This document shows, piece after piece, positions 7,117 to 12,569 of a stretch of DNA of 12,569 bases (positions are counted from its first letter, which is position 1; each line of letters opens with the position of its first letter). Source of the stretch: Candidatus Bathyarchaeota archaeon (GTDB taxonomy: Archaea > Thermoproteota > Bathyarchaeia > Bathyarchaeales > B26-1). The stretch spans positions 1 through 12,569 of the forward strand of contig QMYL01000006.1 of assembly GCA_003662645.1 (NCBI GenBank), in the 5' to 3' direction. The notes under the pieces are model-generated. The model did not search any database, was not told the DNA's origin, and was given only the letters and a program-made list of their open reading frames with translations. Made by a program: the position numbers and the translations under genes.

Positions 7117-8199
7117 TTGATCATAACCATAACATGGAGTGGGGGGAGAGCCATACCAACCATAAAGGCTGAAGATTTGAGGGAGATCGGTTTTCAGATC
7201 TTCAAAGCGGCTGGTGTCCCTGAGGATGAGGCTAGGCTTGTATCCGACTTCTTAGTTAGGGCAAACCTGGATGGACATGATTCCCATGGGGTTATACGTA
7301 TACCACCATACGTCGAGAGGGTCCTTGAAGGAAAGATCAAGGTGGGAGTCAAACCTGAGATAATACGTGAAACCCCGAACTCCGCCGTCATAGATGGTAG
7401 GTGGGGTTTCGGTCAGGTTGTAGGCGTTAGGGCTATGGGGATAGCGATCGAGAAGGCTAAAGAGAATACGGTTGGGATAGTAACGGTGTTCAACTGCAAC
7501 CACGTTGGGAGGCTCTCAGACTACACGGTGATGGCGGCGGAGAACGATATGGTTGGGGTGGCCATGGCGAACTGTATAACCAGGGTCGCACCCTACGGCG
7601 GAATGGAACGGATGCTAGGGACGTGCCCGATAAGCTTTGCCTTCCCCGTTGGAGAGGAGATACCATTTATCTTTGATATGGCGACCAGCATATGCGCGGA
7701 GGGAAAGATAAGGGTTAAACTCCATGAGGGGAAGAGGCTGCCCTATAAATGCATAGTTGATAAGGAGGGGAACCTCAGCGATGATCCGAAGGATCTCTAC
7801 GAAGGAGGAGCTATCCTGCCGTTTGGGGGTGAGGTCGGGTATAAGGGTTTCGGCCTCGGACTGGTTGTTGAGATTCTGGGTGGGATACTGTCCGGAACTG
7901 GATGTTCATGTAGTGAAGGCTTCAGGGGAGGAAATGGCCTCTTCCTAGAGGCGATAAACATCCAGAGTTTCATGGATATAAACCGATTCAAGAGTGAAAT
8001 AGACGACATGATAAGGAGGGTGAGGAACTCAAAGCCGAGACCGGGCTTCAAGAGAGTTATGACCCCCGGTGAGGTTGAGTATATAAACCGTATGGAGAGG
8101 CTTAAGAAGGGCATACACATCCCAGAAAAGACTTGGGAGGAGCTCGTCAAGACCGCGGAAAAGTTCAATCTAGATATAGAAGGCTTCATTAAGCATTAA
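7117..8199 (+). CDS. Ldh2/MDH2-family NAD(P)-dependent 2-hydroxyacid dehydrogenase
   Basis: Member of the malate/L-sulfolactate/ureidoglycolate dehydrogenase family (Ldh2, ComC), unrelated to classical Rossmann lactate dehydrogenases. It oxidises a 2-hydroxy acid, or reduces the keto acid, with NAD(P). At 360 residues the length is normal. Family signatures: GHDSHGVIR with H57 and R61; NCNHVGRL around H129; the metal/cofactor-loop motif FIFDMATS at about 184-191; and the C-terminal glycine-rich GYKGFGLGLVVEILGGILSG. The HVGRL form is closer to the HcxB/MDH-like branch than the usual NHFG, but the substrate cannot be set. The start is TTG at 7117, the only in-frame start candidate before the conserved IKAEDLREIG. 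It has little SD but a TATA-like box about 25 nt ahead, so the mRNA may be leaderless. Confidence 0.88.
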   Translation: MIITITWSGGRAIPTIKAEDLREIGFQIFKAAGVPEDEARLVSDFLVRANLDGHDSHGVIRIPPYVERVLEGKIKVGVKPEIIRETPNSAVIDGRWGFGQVVGVRAMGIAIEKAKENTVGIVTVFNCNHVGRLSDYTVMAAENDMVGVAMANCITRVAPYGGMERMLGTCPISFAFPVGEEIPFIFDMATSICAEGKIRVKLHEGKRLPYKCIVDKEGNLSDDPKDLYEGGAILPFGGEVGYKGFGLGLVVEILGGILSGTGCSCSEGFRGGNGLFLEAINIQSFMDINRFKSEIDDMIRRVRNSKPRPGFKRVMTPGEVEYINRMERLKKGIHIPEKTWEELVKTAEKFNLDIEGFIKH

Positions 8200-8360
8200 G
8201 AATGGCTTTCCCTCGTCTCCTTCTCCAGCCGTAACTCCCAAGACTTAAGCGTGAAAGTTAAGAATAAATTATCTCTATGGGATGCAGGTATGGAGGCTTG
8301 TTCCCTGAGCTACGTTACTAGTTATAACTGGTTGCGGGCGGTGAGTACGCGATATGGTAG
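8200..8360. other. Gap between convergent dehydrogenase and acetyltransferase genes
   Basis: This 161-nt gap separates two convergent stops and has no convincing gene. It holds a 16-bp near-palindrome, ACTAGTTATAACTGGT (8317-8332), with one imperfect pair that would be G-U in RNA. The frame of the dehydrogenase happens to stay open past its TAA to a TAG at 8362-8364. No T-tract terminator is evident. Confidence 0.5.
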
Positions 8361-9548
8361 CTAGAATCGGTCAAGCACCCACATGTATGGGAAGGACTTT
8401 GGGAATAGAGCCTCAAGGAGCCTAATGTTACCCCTAACCTTAACCCTCCGATCATTCACCACATCTTGGACGCTTCTATACCCAACGACCAGCTGCGTGA
8501 GTATACTTTGCGGAAGCTCGATCCTATTCATTCCTCTCCCGTTTCCTTCACCCACCGATAATTCTCTATCCTTAACCCTAAACTCCGTGCTGGCGAGCTC
8601 CGTCTTAACCTCAACGTGAACGTTCTCAACCTTCCTCTCCCTAACCCTCCTCTGTAGCTCATCTTCTATCTTATGGAATAGGGTTCTCTGGTTGATTATC
8701 CTCATCATCCCACCACTATCCTTATGATACCTAACAACCGACTCAGAGCCAAACCTGTGGCAGTACTCAGTAAATGGATGATCTAACGGAAGGCTAAATC
8801 TAATATGCTCAAACCTTCGTTCCATAGCCTTAGCTGCCAAGTCCTTAAGGATCGTGCTGAAGACTCTACGCTCCTTTACGCCGATCTCGGTGACCAGAAA
8901 CTCGCAGTCATACCGGGTATAATCCCTGTCTGGATCCATGAATCTGTGGAAGGAGACGTATGCAACCACTTCATCACCCTTCTCCCAGACGAGTGCGGGT
9001 GGCGGATACCCAGGCCTCTTCCCACGGCGGAAGCCTATCCACTTATTCCTCTTCCTGACGATCGTGCAGGTTCGCTCTCTATTGTTCTCGTTGAATATCT
9101 TTAATACCGGGTCGATATCATTCTCGGTGAACTCTCTAATATCATATTCATCCAGCCTTTCAGCTTCTTCGGCGTCCCTAACCCTAACCGTCAAGGTATG
9201 TTCTGGGAGGCAGGGTGCATAACCGAATTTTATGTAAAAGTTTGGTATCCCAAAGAGCATCGATACGTCATATCCATGATCATGCATGTATCGTATGGTG
9301 CGCATCATACATTTACGTGCGAAACCTCTCATCCTATACTCAGGTTTAGTTTCTACGCCAGCTATTCCTCCCATCTTAACGGTGGATGAGCCTACCCTCA
9401 TATCCAACTGGATCAAGGCGGCATGGCTGACCGGTTCACCGTCCACTAGGACCTCCTCAAAGTGGACGATTGGCTCCCATACCGACCCCATTATGCGCCG
9501 CCGTTCATCCCTACTACGGAGCTCAACCCTTCCATCCATCTCAGGCAA
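8361..9548 (-). CDS. Eis-like GNAT N-acetyltransferase with SCP2-like C-terminal domain
   Basis: Acetyl-CoA-dependent acetyltransferase of 395 residues in the Eis architecture: GNAT domain (about 1-140), second GNAT-like domain (about 150-290), SCP2-like domain (about 300-395). The acetyl-CoA loop is GVETKPEYRMRGFARK (about 64-78), and NFYIKFGYAP matches the Eis region that holds the active-site Tyr. The last residue is Phe (DRF), as in mycobacterial Eis (FEF), where the chain-terminal carboxylate acts as general base. The N-terminus is about 20 residues shorter than Eis before the strand DGEPVSHAAL, and the frame is closed by a stop upstream, so the first helix may be reduced. The start is TTG 9548 or ATG 9539. 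The substrate is unknown; Eis homologues acetylate amines of aminoglycosides, lysines or polyamines. A structured leader candidate lies directly upstream. Confidence 0.88.
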   Translation of the reverse strand: MPEMDGRVELRSRDERRRIMGSVWEPIVHFEEVLVDGEPVSHAALIQLDMRVGSSTVKMGGIAGVETKPEYRMRGFARKCMMRTIRYMHDHGYDVSMLFGIPNFYIKFGYAPCLPEHTLTVRVRDAEEAERLDEYDIREFTENDIDPVLKIFNENNRERTCTIVRKRNKWIGFRRGKRPGYPPPALVWEKGDEVVAYVSFHRFMDPDRDYTRYDCEFLVTEIGVKERRVFSTILKDLAAKAMERRFEHIRFSLPLDHPFTEYCHRFGSESVVRYHKDSGGMMRIINQRTLFHKIEDELQRRVRERKVENVHVEVKTELASTEFRVKDRELSVGEGNGRGMNRIELPQSILTQLVVGYRSVQDVVNDRRVKVRGNIRLLEALFPKSFPYMWVLDRF

Positions 9549-9560
9549 AGAGGATGACGC

Positions 9561-9659
9561 CCCAACACTTAACTATAGGTAAGGAATGCATGACTAAACG
9601 ATATAAGCCTATAGCTAGACCCCATGATTGTGGTAAGTGTTGGGTTAGCTATGCATTCC
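9561..9659 (-). promoter_or_regulatory. Candidate structured 5' leader with interlocking stems (switch or pseudoknot)
   Basis: Three perfect inverted repeats interlock in plus-strand order A-B-C-B'-A'-C'. A is CCCAACACTTA (9561-9571) with A' TAAGTGTTGGG (9634-9644). B is CTATAGG (9573-9579) with B' CCTATAG (9608-9614). C is GGAATGCAT (9583-9591) with C' ATGCATTCC (9651-9659). On the minus strand the C helix extends inward to positions 9645-9650 and 9592-9597, with one mismatch and one G-U pair. C crosses A and B, so the RNA forms a pseudoknot or two exclusive folds. A minus-strand TATAAT-like box at 9682-9690 predicts a start near 9659, so the leader would begin with the C' arm. The last arm ends 12 nt before the TTG of the acetyltransferase, where it could mask the initiation region. 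Regulation is inference; the repeats are seen directly. Confidence 0.5.
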
Positions 9660-9674
9660 CCAATTCTTTTTTGA

Positions 9675-9960
9675 TGCGCCGATTATAACATTAACCTTTT
9701 AATATGGTTGGCTCTGACGGTTGAGGTTCAAAACAACAATAAGAAGACCCCACCAAGAAGGCAATTAGAACTTCATGAGGCAGCTATAAAGGCGACCAAT
9801 AGATAAATTAATTGAGAATGGCGAGAGACCGCATCAAAGCTACTTAAAGACCCTCAAACCAGAGATTATCAAGTTTAATGTTATAATCGAAGAATAAACC
9901 TGTCAATTTTTAAATCTAACCCCCCAAGACCATCAGTTCAAGCAATTCGTAGATGACATC
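9675..9960 (+). pseudogene. Possible remnant of a small protein gene (frameshift plus in-frame stop)
   Basis: Three consecutive open stretches look protein-like. From 9708 (TTG) one frame reads LALTVEVQNNN and continues to EAAIKATNR with TAA at 9804. A second frame, open from 9790 and passing RPIDKLIENGERPHQSYLK, ends at TAA 9895. After that stop the same frame continues as CQFLNLTPQDHQFKQFVDDI to TAA 9961. Joined by one frameshift and read through one stop, they would give about 85 residues of charged, helical-looking protein. No ATG or GTG start and no ribosome-binding site were found, and the region is more A-rich than its neighbours. No family recognised. It may equally be chance in A-rich DNA, where stops were simply missed. 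Confidence 0.3.
9682..9690 (-). promoter_or_regulatory. Upstream TATA box of the acetyltransferase gene
   Basis: The minus strand reads TGTTATAAT here, about 26 nt before position 9659, where the first arm of the structured leader begins. A second, inner TATA-like box (CTTATATCG, 9599-9607) would start transcription near 9577 and omit most of the structure. Two alternative starts are therefore possible. Confidence 0.4.
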
Positions 9961-9975
9961 TAAGACTATACCTAC

Positions 9976-9985
9976 ATATTAAAAA
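9976..9985 (+). promoter_or_regulatory. TATA box of the coiled-coil zinc protein gene
   Basis: ATATTAAAAA lies about 30 nt before the ATG at 10013, placing the transcript start only a few nt ahead of the start codon. The short AAAGGGG before ATG could still act as a weak ribosome-binding site. Confidence 0.5.
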
Positions 9986-10012
9986 AGAATTAATCCTCAG
10001 CCATTAAAGGGG

Positions 10013-10828
10013 ATGTTAGGTGGGGCGGGTCTGAGATTTTTTAATCTAATCCAGGAACTCGATGCTGAGTTAAGGGCTTTGGAGAGGGAGAAAAAGGTAC
10101 TGGAGGGACTGTTGAGTTCAGGTGGAATTTCAAAGGATACATACATCAAGGTTAACGGAAGACTGAAGGAGTTCGCATCCAGAATTGAAGCTGCAAAGAG
10201 CATCCTCGAAGAGGAGAGAACTCTGCAACTATCGACTCTCAATGAACAGATCAACATGATCGAGTCCCTTCTGGTAGACCTGACGTTCCGCTACCTCACC
10301 GGTGAGATAACCGAGGTTGAATGGAGGGAGAAGAGCCGGATACTAACCCTCGGGCTCGACTCCACAAAGGATATGAAGACCCGGATGGAGACGGGGATAC
10401 GGAGAGAACCCGCCCCGCCAAAACCACTCTTCAAGAAGAGGGAAGAAGAGGATACACGTATACCGCTAAAGGAAACTGAGGAGGTAAAGGTTAAAACAAC
10501 GCCGAAGGTTGAATCTAAGCCCCGCCAAGATGCGTTGGGGGTTTCGGTCGAGAAACCCTTAAGAGAAGTAGCTGAGGGCGAGCTGGATGGCGTAAAGCGA
10601 TACGTGATGGAGAGGAGCATCCGGAAGGGAAGAACAAGGCCCGTTAAGGCGCCGTCAGAGCTCGACGACTCCGACATCCCCGTAATTCGCTGCAGAAACC
10701 CGTGGAATAAGGAATGTAGGAACACCGATATAGTCCTCAGTATATACTACAACGGTGAGCTCCTCCCCATATGTAGGGAGTGCTGGGAGAAGATCTCAGA
10801 GAAGAATATCGAGTGGTCGAGCTGTTAA
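10013..10828 (+). CDS. Coiled-coil protein with C-terminal four-cysteine zinc motif
   Basis: Function unknown; 271 residues with no signal or membrane segment, so probably cytoplasmic. The N-terminal half (about 8-130) is almost entirely helical and charged. It contains two copies of a helical-hairpin pattern common in archaeal coiled-coil proteins: SSGGISKDTYIKVNGRLK at about 35-52, and LTGEITEVEWREKSRI at about 93-109. A proline- and lysine-rich, apparently disordered linker follows (about 132-215). The C-terminus has C227, C235, C254 and C257 (C-x7-C-x18-C-x2-C), a probable zinc ribbon or knuckle, ending in a further Cys (SSC). The start is ATG with a TATA box just upstream. It converges with eL40. 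It could be a scaffold or a transcription- or division-linked factor, but nothing in the sequence decides this. Confidence 0.8.
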   Translation: MLGGAGLRFFNLIQELDAELRALEREKKVLEGLLSSGGISKDTYIKVNGRLKEFASRIEAAKSILEEERTLQLSTLNEQINMIESLLVDLTFRYLTGEITEVEWREKSRILTLGLDSTKDMKTRMETGIRREPAPPKPLFKKREEEDTRIPLKETEEVKVKTTPKVESKPRQDALGVSVEKPLREVAEGELDGVKRYVMERSIRKGRTRPVKAPSELDDSDIPVIRCRNPWNKECRNTDIVLSIYYNGELLPICRECWEKISEKNIEWSSC

Positions 10829-10837
10829 CATGCCAGA

Positions 10838-10861
10838 ACATAATGATGTTATGTCAAAAAA
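10838..10861 (-). terminator. T-tract and hairpin between convergent genes (eL40 terminator)
   Basis: On the minus strand a run of six T (10861-10856) lies 22 nt past the eL40 stop and suits archaeal T-tract termination. Beside it is a perfect hairpin, ACATAA-TGATG-TTATGT (10838-10854), which starts 9 nt after the stop of the coiled-coil gene on the plus strand. The pair may serve both convergent transcripts. Confidence 0.5.
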
Positions 10862-10883
10862 TTGGTAGGTTTAACTCTGTCTA

Positions 10884-11054
10884 CTAGCGAGTCCTCTCTC
10901 TCCTCTTCCAGCGGAGGTTCTTTCCTCTGCACTTTCTGCACTTCTTAGCTGTAGGGGCGTTCCTAGCGCCGCAATCCCTGCATATCTTCAAATATAGCCT
11001 CCGCTTCTGTGCTATACTCTTCTTGATTGGGTCGGTTATCGGCAACTTACTCAC
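10884..11054 (-). CDS. rpl40e: Large-subunit ribosomal protein eL40
   Basis: Small zinc-binding protein of the large subunit, near the factor-binding site. In eukaryotes it is made as a ubiquitin fusion; here it is free, as in archaea. GTG to TAG gives 56 residues: an N-terminal segment (MSKLPITDPIKKSIAQKRRL), then the zinc finger CRDC at 25-28 and CRKC at 39-42 (C-x2-C-x10-C-x2-C), then a basic tail (GKNLRWKRRERTR). All four ligands are present and the length is typical. The GTG start is supported by an AGGT directly before it and a minus-strand TATA-like box at 11096-11104. It may instead extend slightly upstream, since the frame is open (CTG AGG AAA AGA), but no better start codon exists. 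Confidence 0.95.
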   Translation of the reverse strand: MSKLPITDPIKKSIAQKRRLYLKICRDCGARNAPTAKKCRKCRGKNLRWKRRERTR

Positions 11055-11095
11055 ACCTAAGAGAGGTCTTTTCCTCAGAAGAATTGGGAAGGGAT

Positions 11096-11104
11096 GTAAT
11101 AAAT
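11096..11104 (-). promoter_or_regulatory. TATA-like box for eL40
   Basis: The minus strand reads GATTTATTA, about 45 nt before the GTG. It lies in the 85-nt gap after the CooC-type gene. An imperfectly separated hairpin (CTCAA and TTGAG arms, 11112-11127, with a T-rich loop on the minus strand) sits between the upstream gene's stop and this box and could end the upstream transcript. Confidence 0.4.
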
Positions 11105-11139
11105 CTATCCCTCAAAAACTCTTGAGATAGTTTATTGCT

Positions 11140-11913
11140 TTAGAGATAACCGGCTCTCATCATTATGTTTTTAACGGATTGGTAGGCTGGAGATGACGGC
11201 GGAATCCCGAGTAAGGATTTACCCGAGAGGATGTACTCCTCAACATCTTTGTCATAGGGGATCTTACCTATATATCTCAGCTTCAACCTTCTCCCAACCT
11301 CACCCTCAAGGGTCTCCGGAAACCTATAACCACCAACTATGTAAAAGTTGTCGAACTTTATCCCAACCTCGGTAACGATCCTATAAGCTCTCTCGACATG
11401 CCCAAAGGACTTCACGGATGGGTCTATCAAGTCAAATATGTCATTGACCTCTGAGGTTATCTTCCGGTTTAAGTGCTCCAAACCAGCCGGAGAGTCCACG
11501 AGCACATACTCATAATTCTTCGTCAGGCTTCCCAGAGCCCTCTTTAAGGCTGCGTCAGGTAGGCAGTAACATCCCTCTATCCATTTCGGTCCGATCGCCA
11601 TCAGGTCGAAGTGCTCACCCTCGTATAGGCCTTCCTCCCATATCCTCCACTCAATCCTTTCCCATGGAGGCACACCAACCGTCGTTCCTCCGCCCTCTAT
11701 GAAGGTCTCGATGAGCAGCTCCGAGATCGTCTTCTTCCCCTCATCCTCCAGGGACACCCCAACAGCGTCGCCTAGACTCTGGTCTGGATCGACATCAACA
11801 AGGAGTAAGGGGGTCTTCCCTACCTCGATGAAGTATTTAGTCATCAATGCTACAAAACTTGTCTTCCCCGTACCGCCTCTCCCCATAGTGACTATCATCT
11901 TCATGGGTTTCAT
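11140..11913 (-). CDS. CooC-type SIMIBI P-loop ATPase
   Basis: MinD/ParA-superfamily ATPase of 257 residues, most like CooC, the nickel-insertion ATPase for carbon monoxide dehydrogenase. The P-loop is GRGGTGKTS (11-19) with K17. The second Walker-type element is LLVDVDPDQSL (37-47), and the Walker B / switch II segment is VLVDSPAG (137-144). C115-Y-C117 in EGCYCLPDAAL is the CxC motif through which CooC dimers bind metal. The signature lysine of the deviant Walker A motif (usually GKGG) is replaced by R12. No CO dehydrogenase or ACS gene is in the window, so the client is inferred from the family only. The ATG lies about 25-30 nt after a TATA-like box and has a poor ribosome-binding site, so the mRNA may be leaderless. 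Confidence 0.85.
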   Translation of the reverse strand: MKPMKMIVTMGRGGTGKTSFVALMTKYFIEVGKTPLLLVDVDPDQSLGDAVGVSLEDEGKKTISELLIETFIEGGGTTVGVPPWERIEWRIWEEGLYEGEHFDLMAIGPKWIEGCYCLPDAALKRALGSLTKNYEYVLVDSPAGLEHLNRKITSEVNDIFDLIDPSVKSFGHVERAYRIVTEVGIKFDNFYIVGGYRFPETLEGEVGRRLKLRYIGKIPYDKDVEEYILSGKSLLGIPPSSPAYQSVKNIMMRAGYL

Positions 11914-11934
11914 CCAACATTAATGGCGTAGCGG

Positions 11935-11945
11935 GATAAATTAAC
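11935..11945 (-). promoter_or_regulatory. TATA box for the CooC-type ATPase
   Basis: The minus strand reads GTTAATTTATC. Its spacing to the ATG at 11913 predicts transcription starting at or next to the start codon. Another AT-rich stretch (ATATATA near 11970) is a less well placed alternative. Confidence 0.45.
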
Positions 11946-11994
11946 CTTTATGCGGGGTGATCGAATGACATATATACAGCCTCACTAGATCGAG

Positions 11995-12004
11995 ATTTAA
12001 AAAC
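11995..12004 (+). promoter_or_regulatory. TATA box of the dehydrogenase gene
   Basis: ATTTAAAAAC lies about 50 nt before the GTG start. A transcript from about 12028 would have a leader of roughly 22 nt that contains the ribosome-binding site GGTGTGGTGA at 12034-12043. Confidence 0.55.
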
Positions 12005-12049
12005 GGTTTCATCCATTATTCATTACTAAACCCGGTGTGGTGAAGTATT

Positions 12050-12569
12050 GTGAAGGCTGCAATCTGGTATGGTGGTAAGGACATAAGGATAGAGGACGTC
12101 CCCAAACCAGAGATAAGAAGCGATGAGGTTCTAGTTGAGGTTAAGGCGGTTGGAATATGTGGCTCAGAACTTCATGCTTATGAGGGCATATCGAAAAGGA
12201 GGAGGCCCCCGCTCATAATGGGACACGAGTTCTCAGGTGTGATAGCCGAGATTGGTGGTGAGGTCGAAGGGTTCAAGAAGGGTGACAGAGTTGTGGTTGA
12301 TCCCTTGAACCGTTGCGGAGTATGCGAGCAGTGCACAGCTGGGAGGGGAAACATATGTAGGAATGTTAAACTCTTAGGCTTGCACGTCAGCGGAGCCTTC
12401 GCGGAGTATGTACCAGCTCCAGCTAGGAACTGCTACAAACTTCCGGATCACGTATCCTTCGAGGAAGGCAGCGTCGTCGAGCCGCTCTCGGTTGGGGTCC
12501 ACGCCGTAAATAGGACGCCCATTAAGCTAGGCGACACAGTCCTCGTAGTTGGGGCGGGTGTGATAGGGC
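12050..12569 (+). CDS. Zinc-dependent medium-chain alcohol/polyol dehydrogenase (partial, runs off the window)
   Basis: N-terminal 173 residues of an MDR-superfamily dehydrogenase; the frame is open at the window edge. The catalytic zinc ligands are visible: C37 in GICGSELH, and H59 with E60 in MGHEFSG. The structural-zinc loop has C89, C92, C95 and C103 (C-x2-C-x2-C-x7-C). VVEPLSVGVHAV is the usual entry to the cofactor domain, and the sequence ends within the first Rossmann glycine motif (VLVVGAGVIG). Overall it resembles the sorbitol/threonine/polyol branch; the SELH after the first Cys and the EP motif are typical of it. The start is GTG with GGTGTGGTGA seven nt upstream. It diverges from the CooC-type gene. 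Substrate and NAD(H)/NADP(H) preference need the missing C-terminal half. Confidence 0.92.
   Translation, partial: MKAAIWYGGKDIRIEDVPKPEIRSDEVLVEVKAVGICGSELHAYEGISKRRRPPLIMGHEFSGVIAEIGGEVEGFKKGDRVVVDPLNRCGVCEQCTAGRGNICRNVKLLGLHVSGAFAEYVPAPARNCYKLPDHVSFEEGSVVEPLSVGVHAVNRTPIKLGDTVLVVGAGVIG

Noticed and set aside
6954..7163. Minus-strand frame of 69 codons between apgM and the dehydrogenase
   Set aside because: It overlaps the 5' end of the dehydrogenase and runs into the apgM TATA box region. No ribosome-binding site or family likeness.
8200..8364. Open frame continuing in phase after the stop of the Ldh2-family gene, including a GTG-started 37-codon piece
   Set aside because: The family ends normally at the TAA. 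The extension is rich in Ser and lacks any motif, and an open run of this length is not unlikely by chance.
9583..9659. 77-nt segment with acceptor-like ends GGAATGC and GCATTCC resembling a tRNA
   Set aside because: There is no TTCGA-type T-loop, no D-loop GG and no valid anticodon arm. The ends are better explained by the interlocking repeat structure.

Overview
The window is archaeal. The evidence is the secE-spt5-uL11-uL1-uL10 cluster in archaeal form (short Sss1-like SecE, NGN-KOW Spt5, P0-type uL10), an eL40 gene, an archaeal cofactor-independent phosphoglycerate mutase, frequent TTG and GTG starts, TATA-like boxes about 25 nt ahead of likely transcript starts, and several probably leaderless genes. 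eL40, the P0-type stalk protein and the hydrophobic GT-C enzyme fit a TACK/Thermoproteota-like lineage such as Bathyarchaeia. That placement is inference, not proof.

Layout. At 43-1467 (-) is a multi-pass GT-C glycosyltransferase. The compact transcription/translation operon runs leftward over 1555-4291 in the order secE, spt5, uL11, uL1, uL10. The aL12 stalk gene that often follows uL10 is absent, and uL10 lacks the usual acidic C-terminal tail. A 37-residue single-span membrane protein (4457-4570, +) diverges from secE. Next, leftward, are apgM (5620-6912) and a membrane-anchored, sequon-rich extracellular protein (4612-5565). An Ldh2/MDH2-family dehydrogenase (7117-8199, +) diverges from apgM. 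An Eis-like GNAT acetyltransferase with an SCP2-like C-terminal domain lies at 8361-9548 (-).

Upstream of that acetyltransferase is the most unusual stretch (9561-9659). It holds three interlocking perfect inverted repeats of 11, 7 and 9 bp in the order A-B-C-B'-A'-C'. This can form either a pseudoknot or two competing folds, and it sits where a TATA box would place the 5' leader of the acetyltransferase mRNA. Beyond it, 9675-9960 looks like a small decayed coding sequence.

The right part holds a coiled-coil protein with a four-Cys C-terminal zinc-binding motif (10013-10828, +), eL40 (10884-11054, -), a CooC-type P-loop ATPase with a CxC motif (11140-11913, -), and a zinc-dependent medium-chain dehydrogenase cut by the window edge (12050-12569, +). 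Outside the ribosomal cluster the genes look like independent housekeeping or accessory units with their own promoters. No CRISPR array, tRNA, rRNA or intact mobile element was seen.
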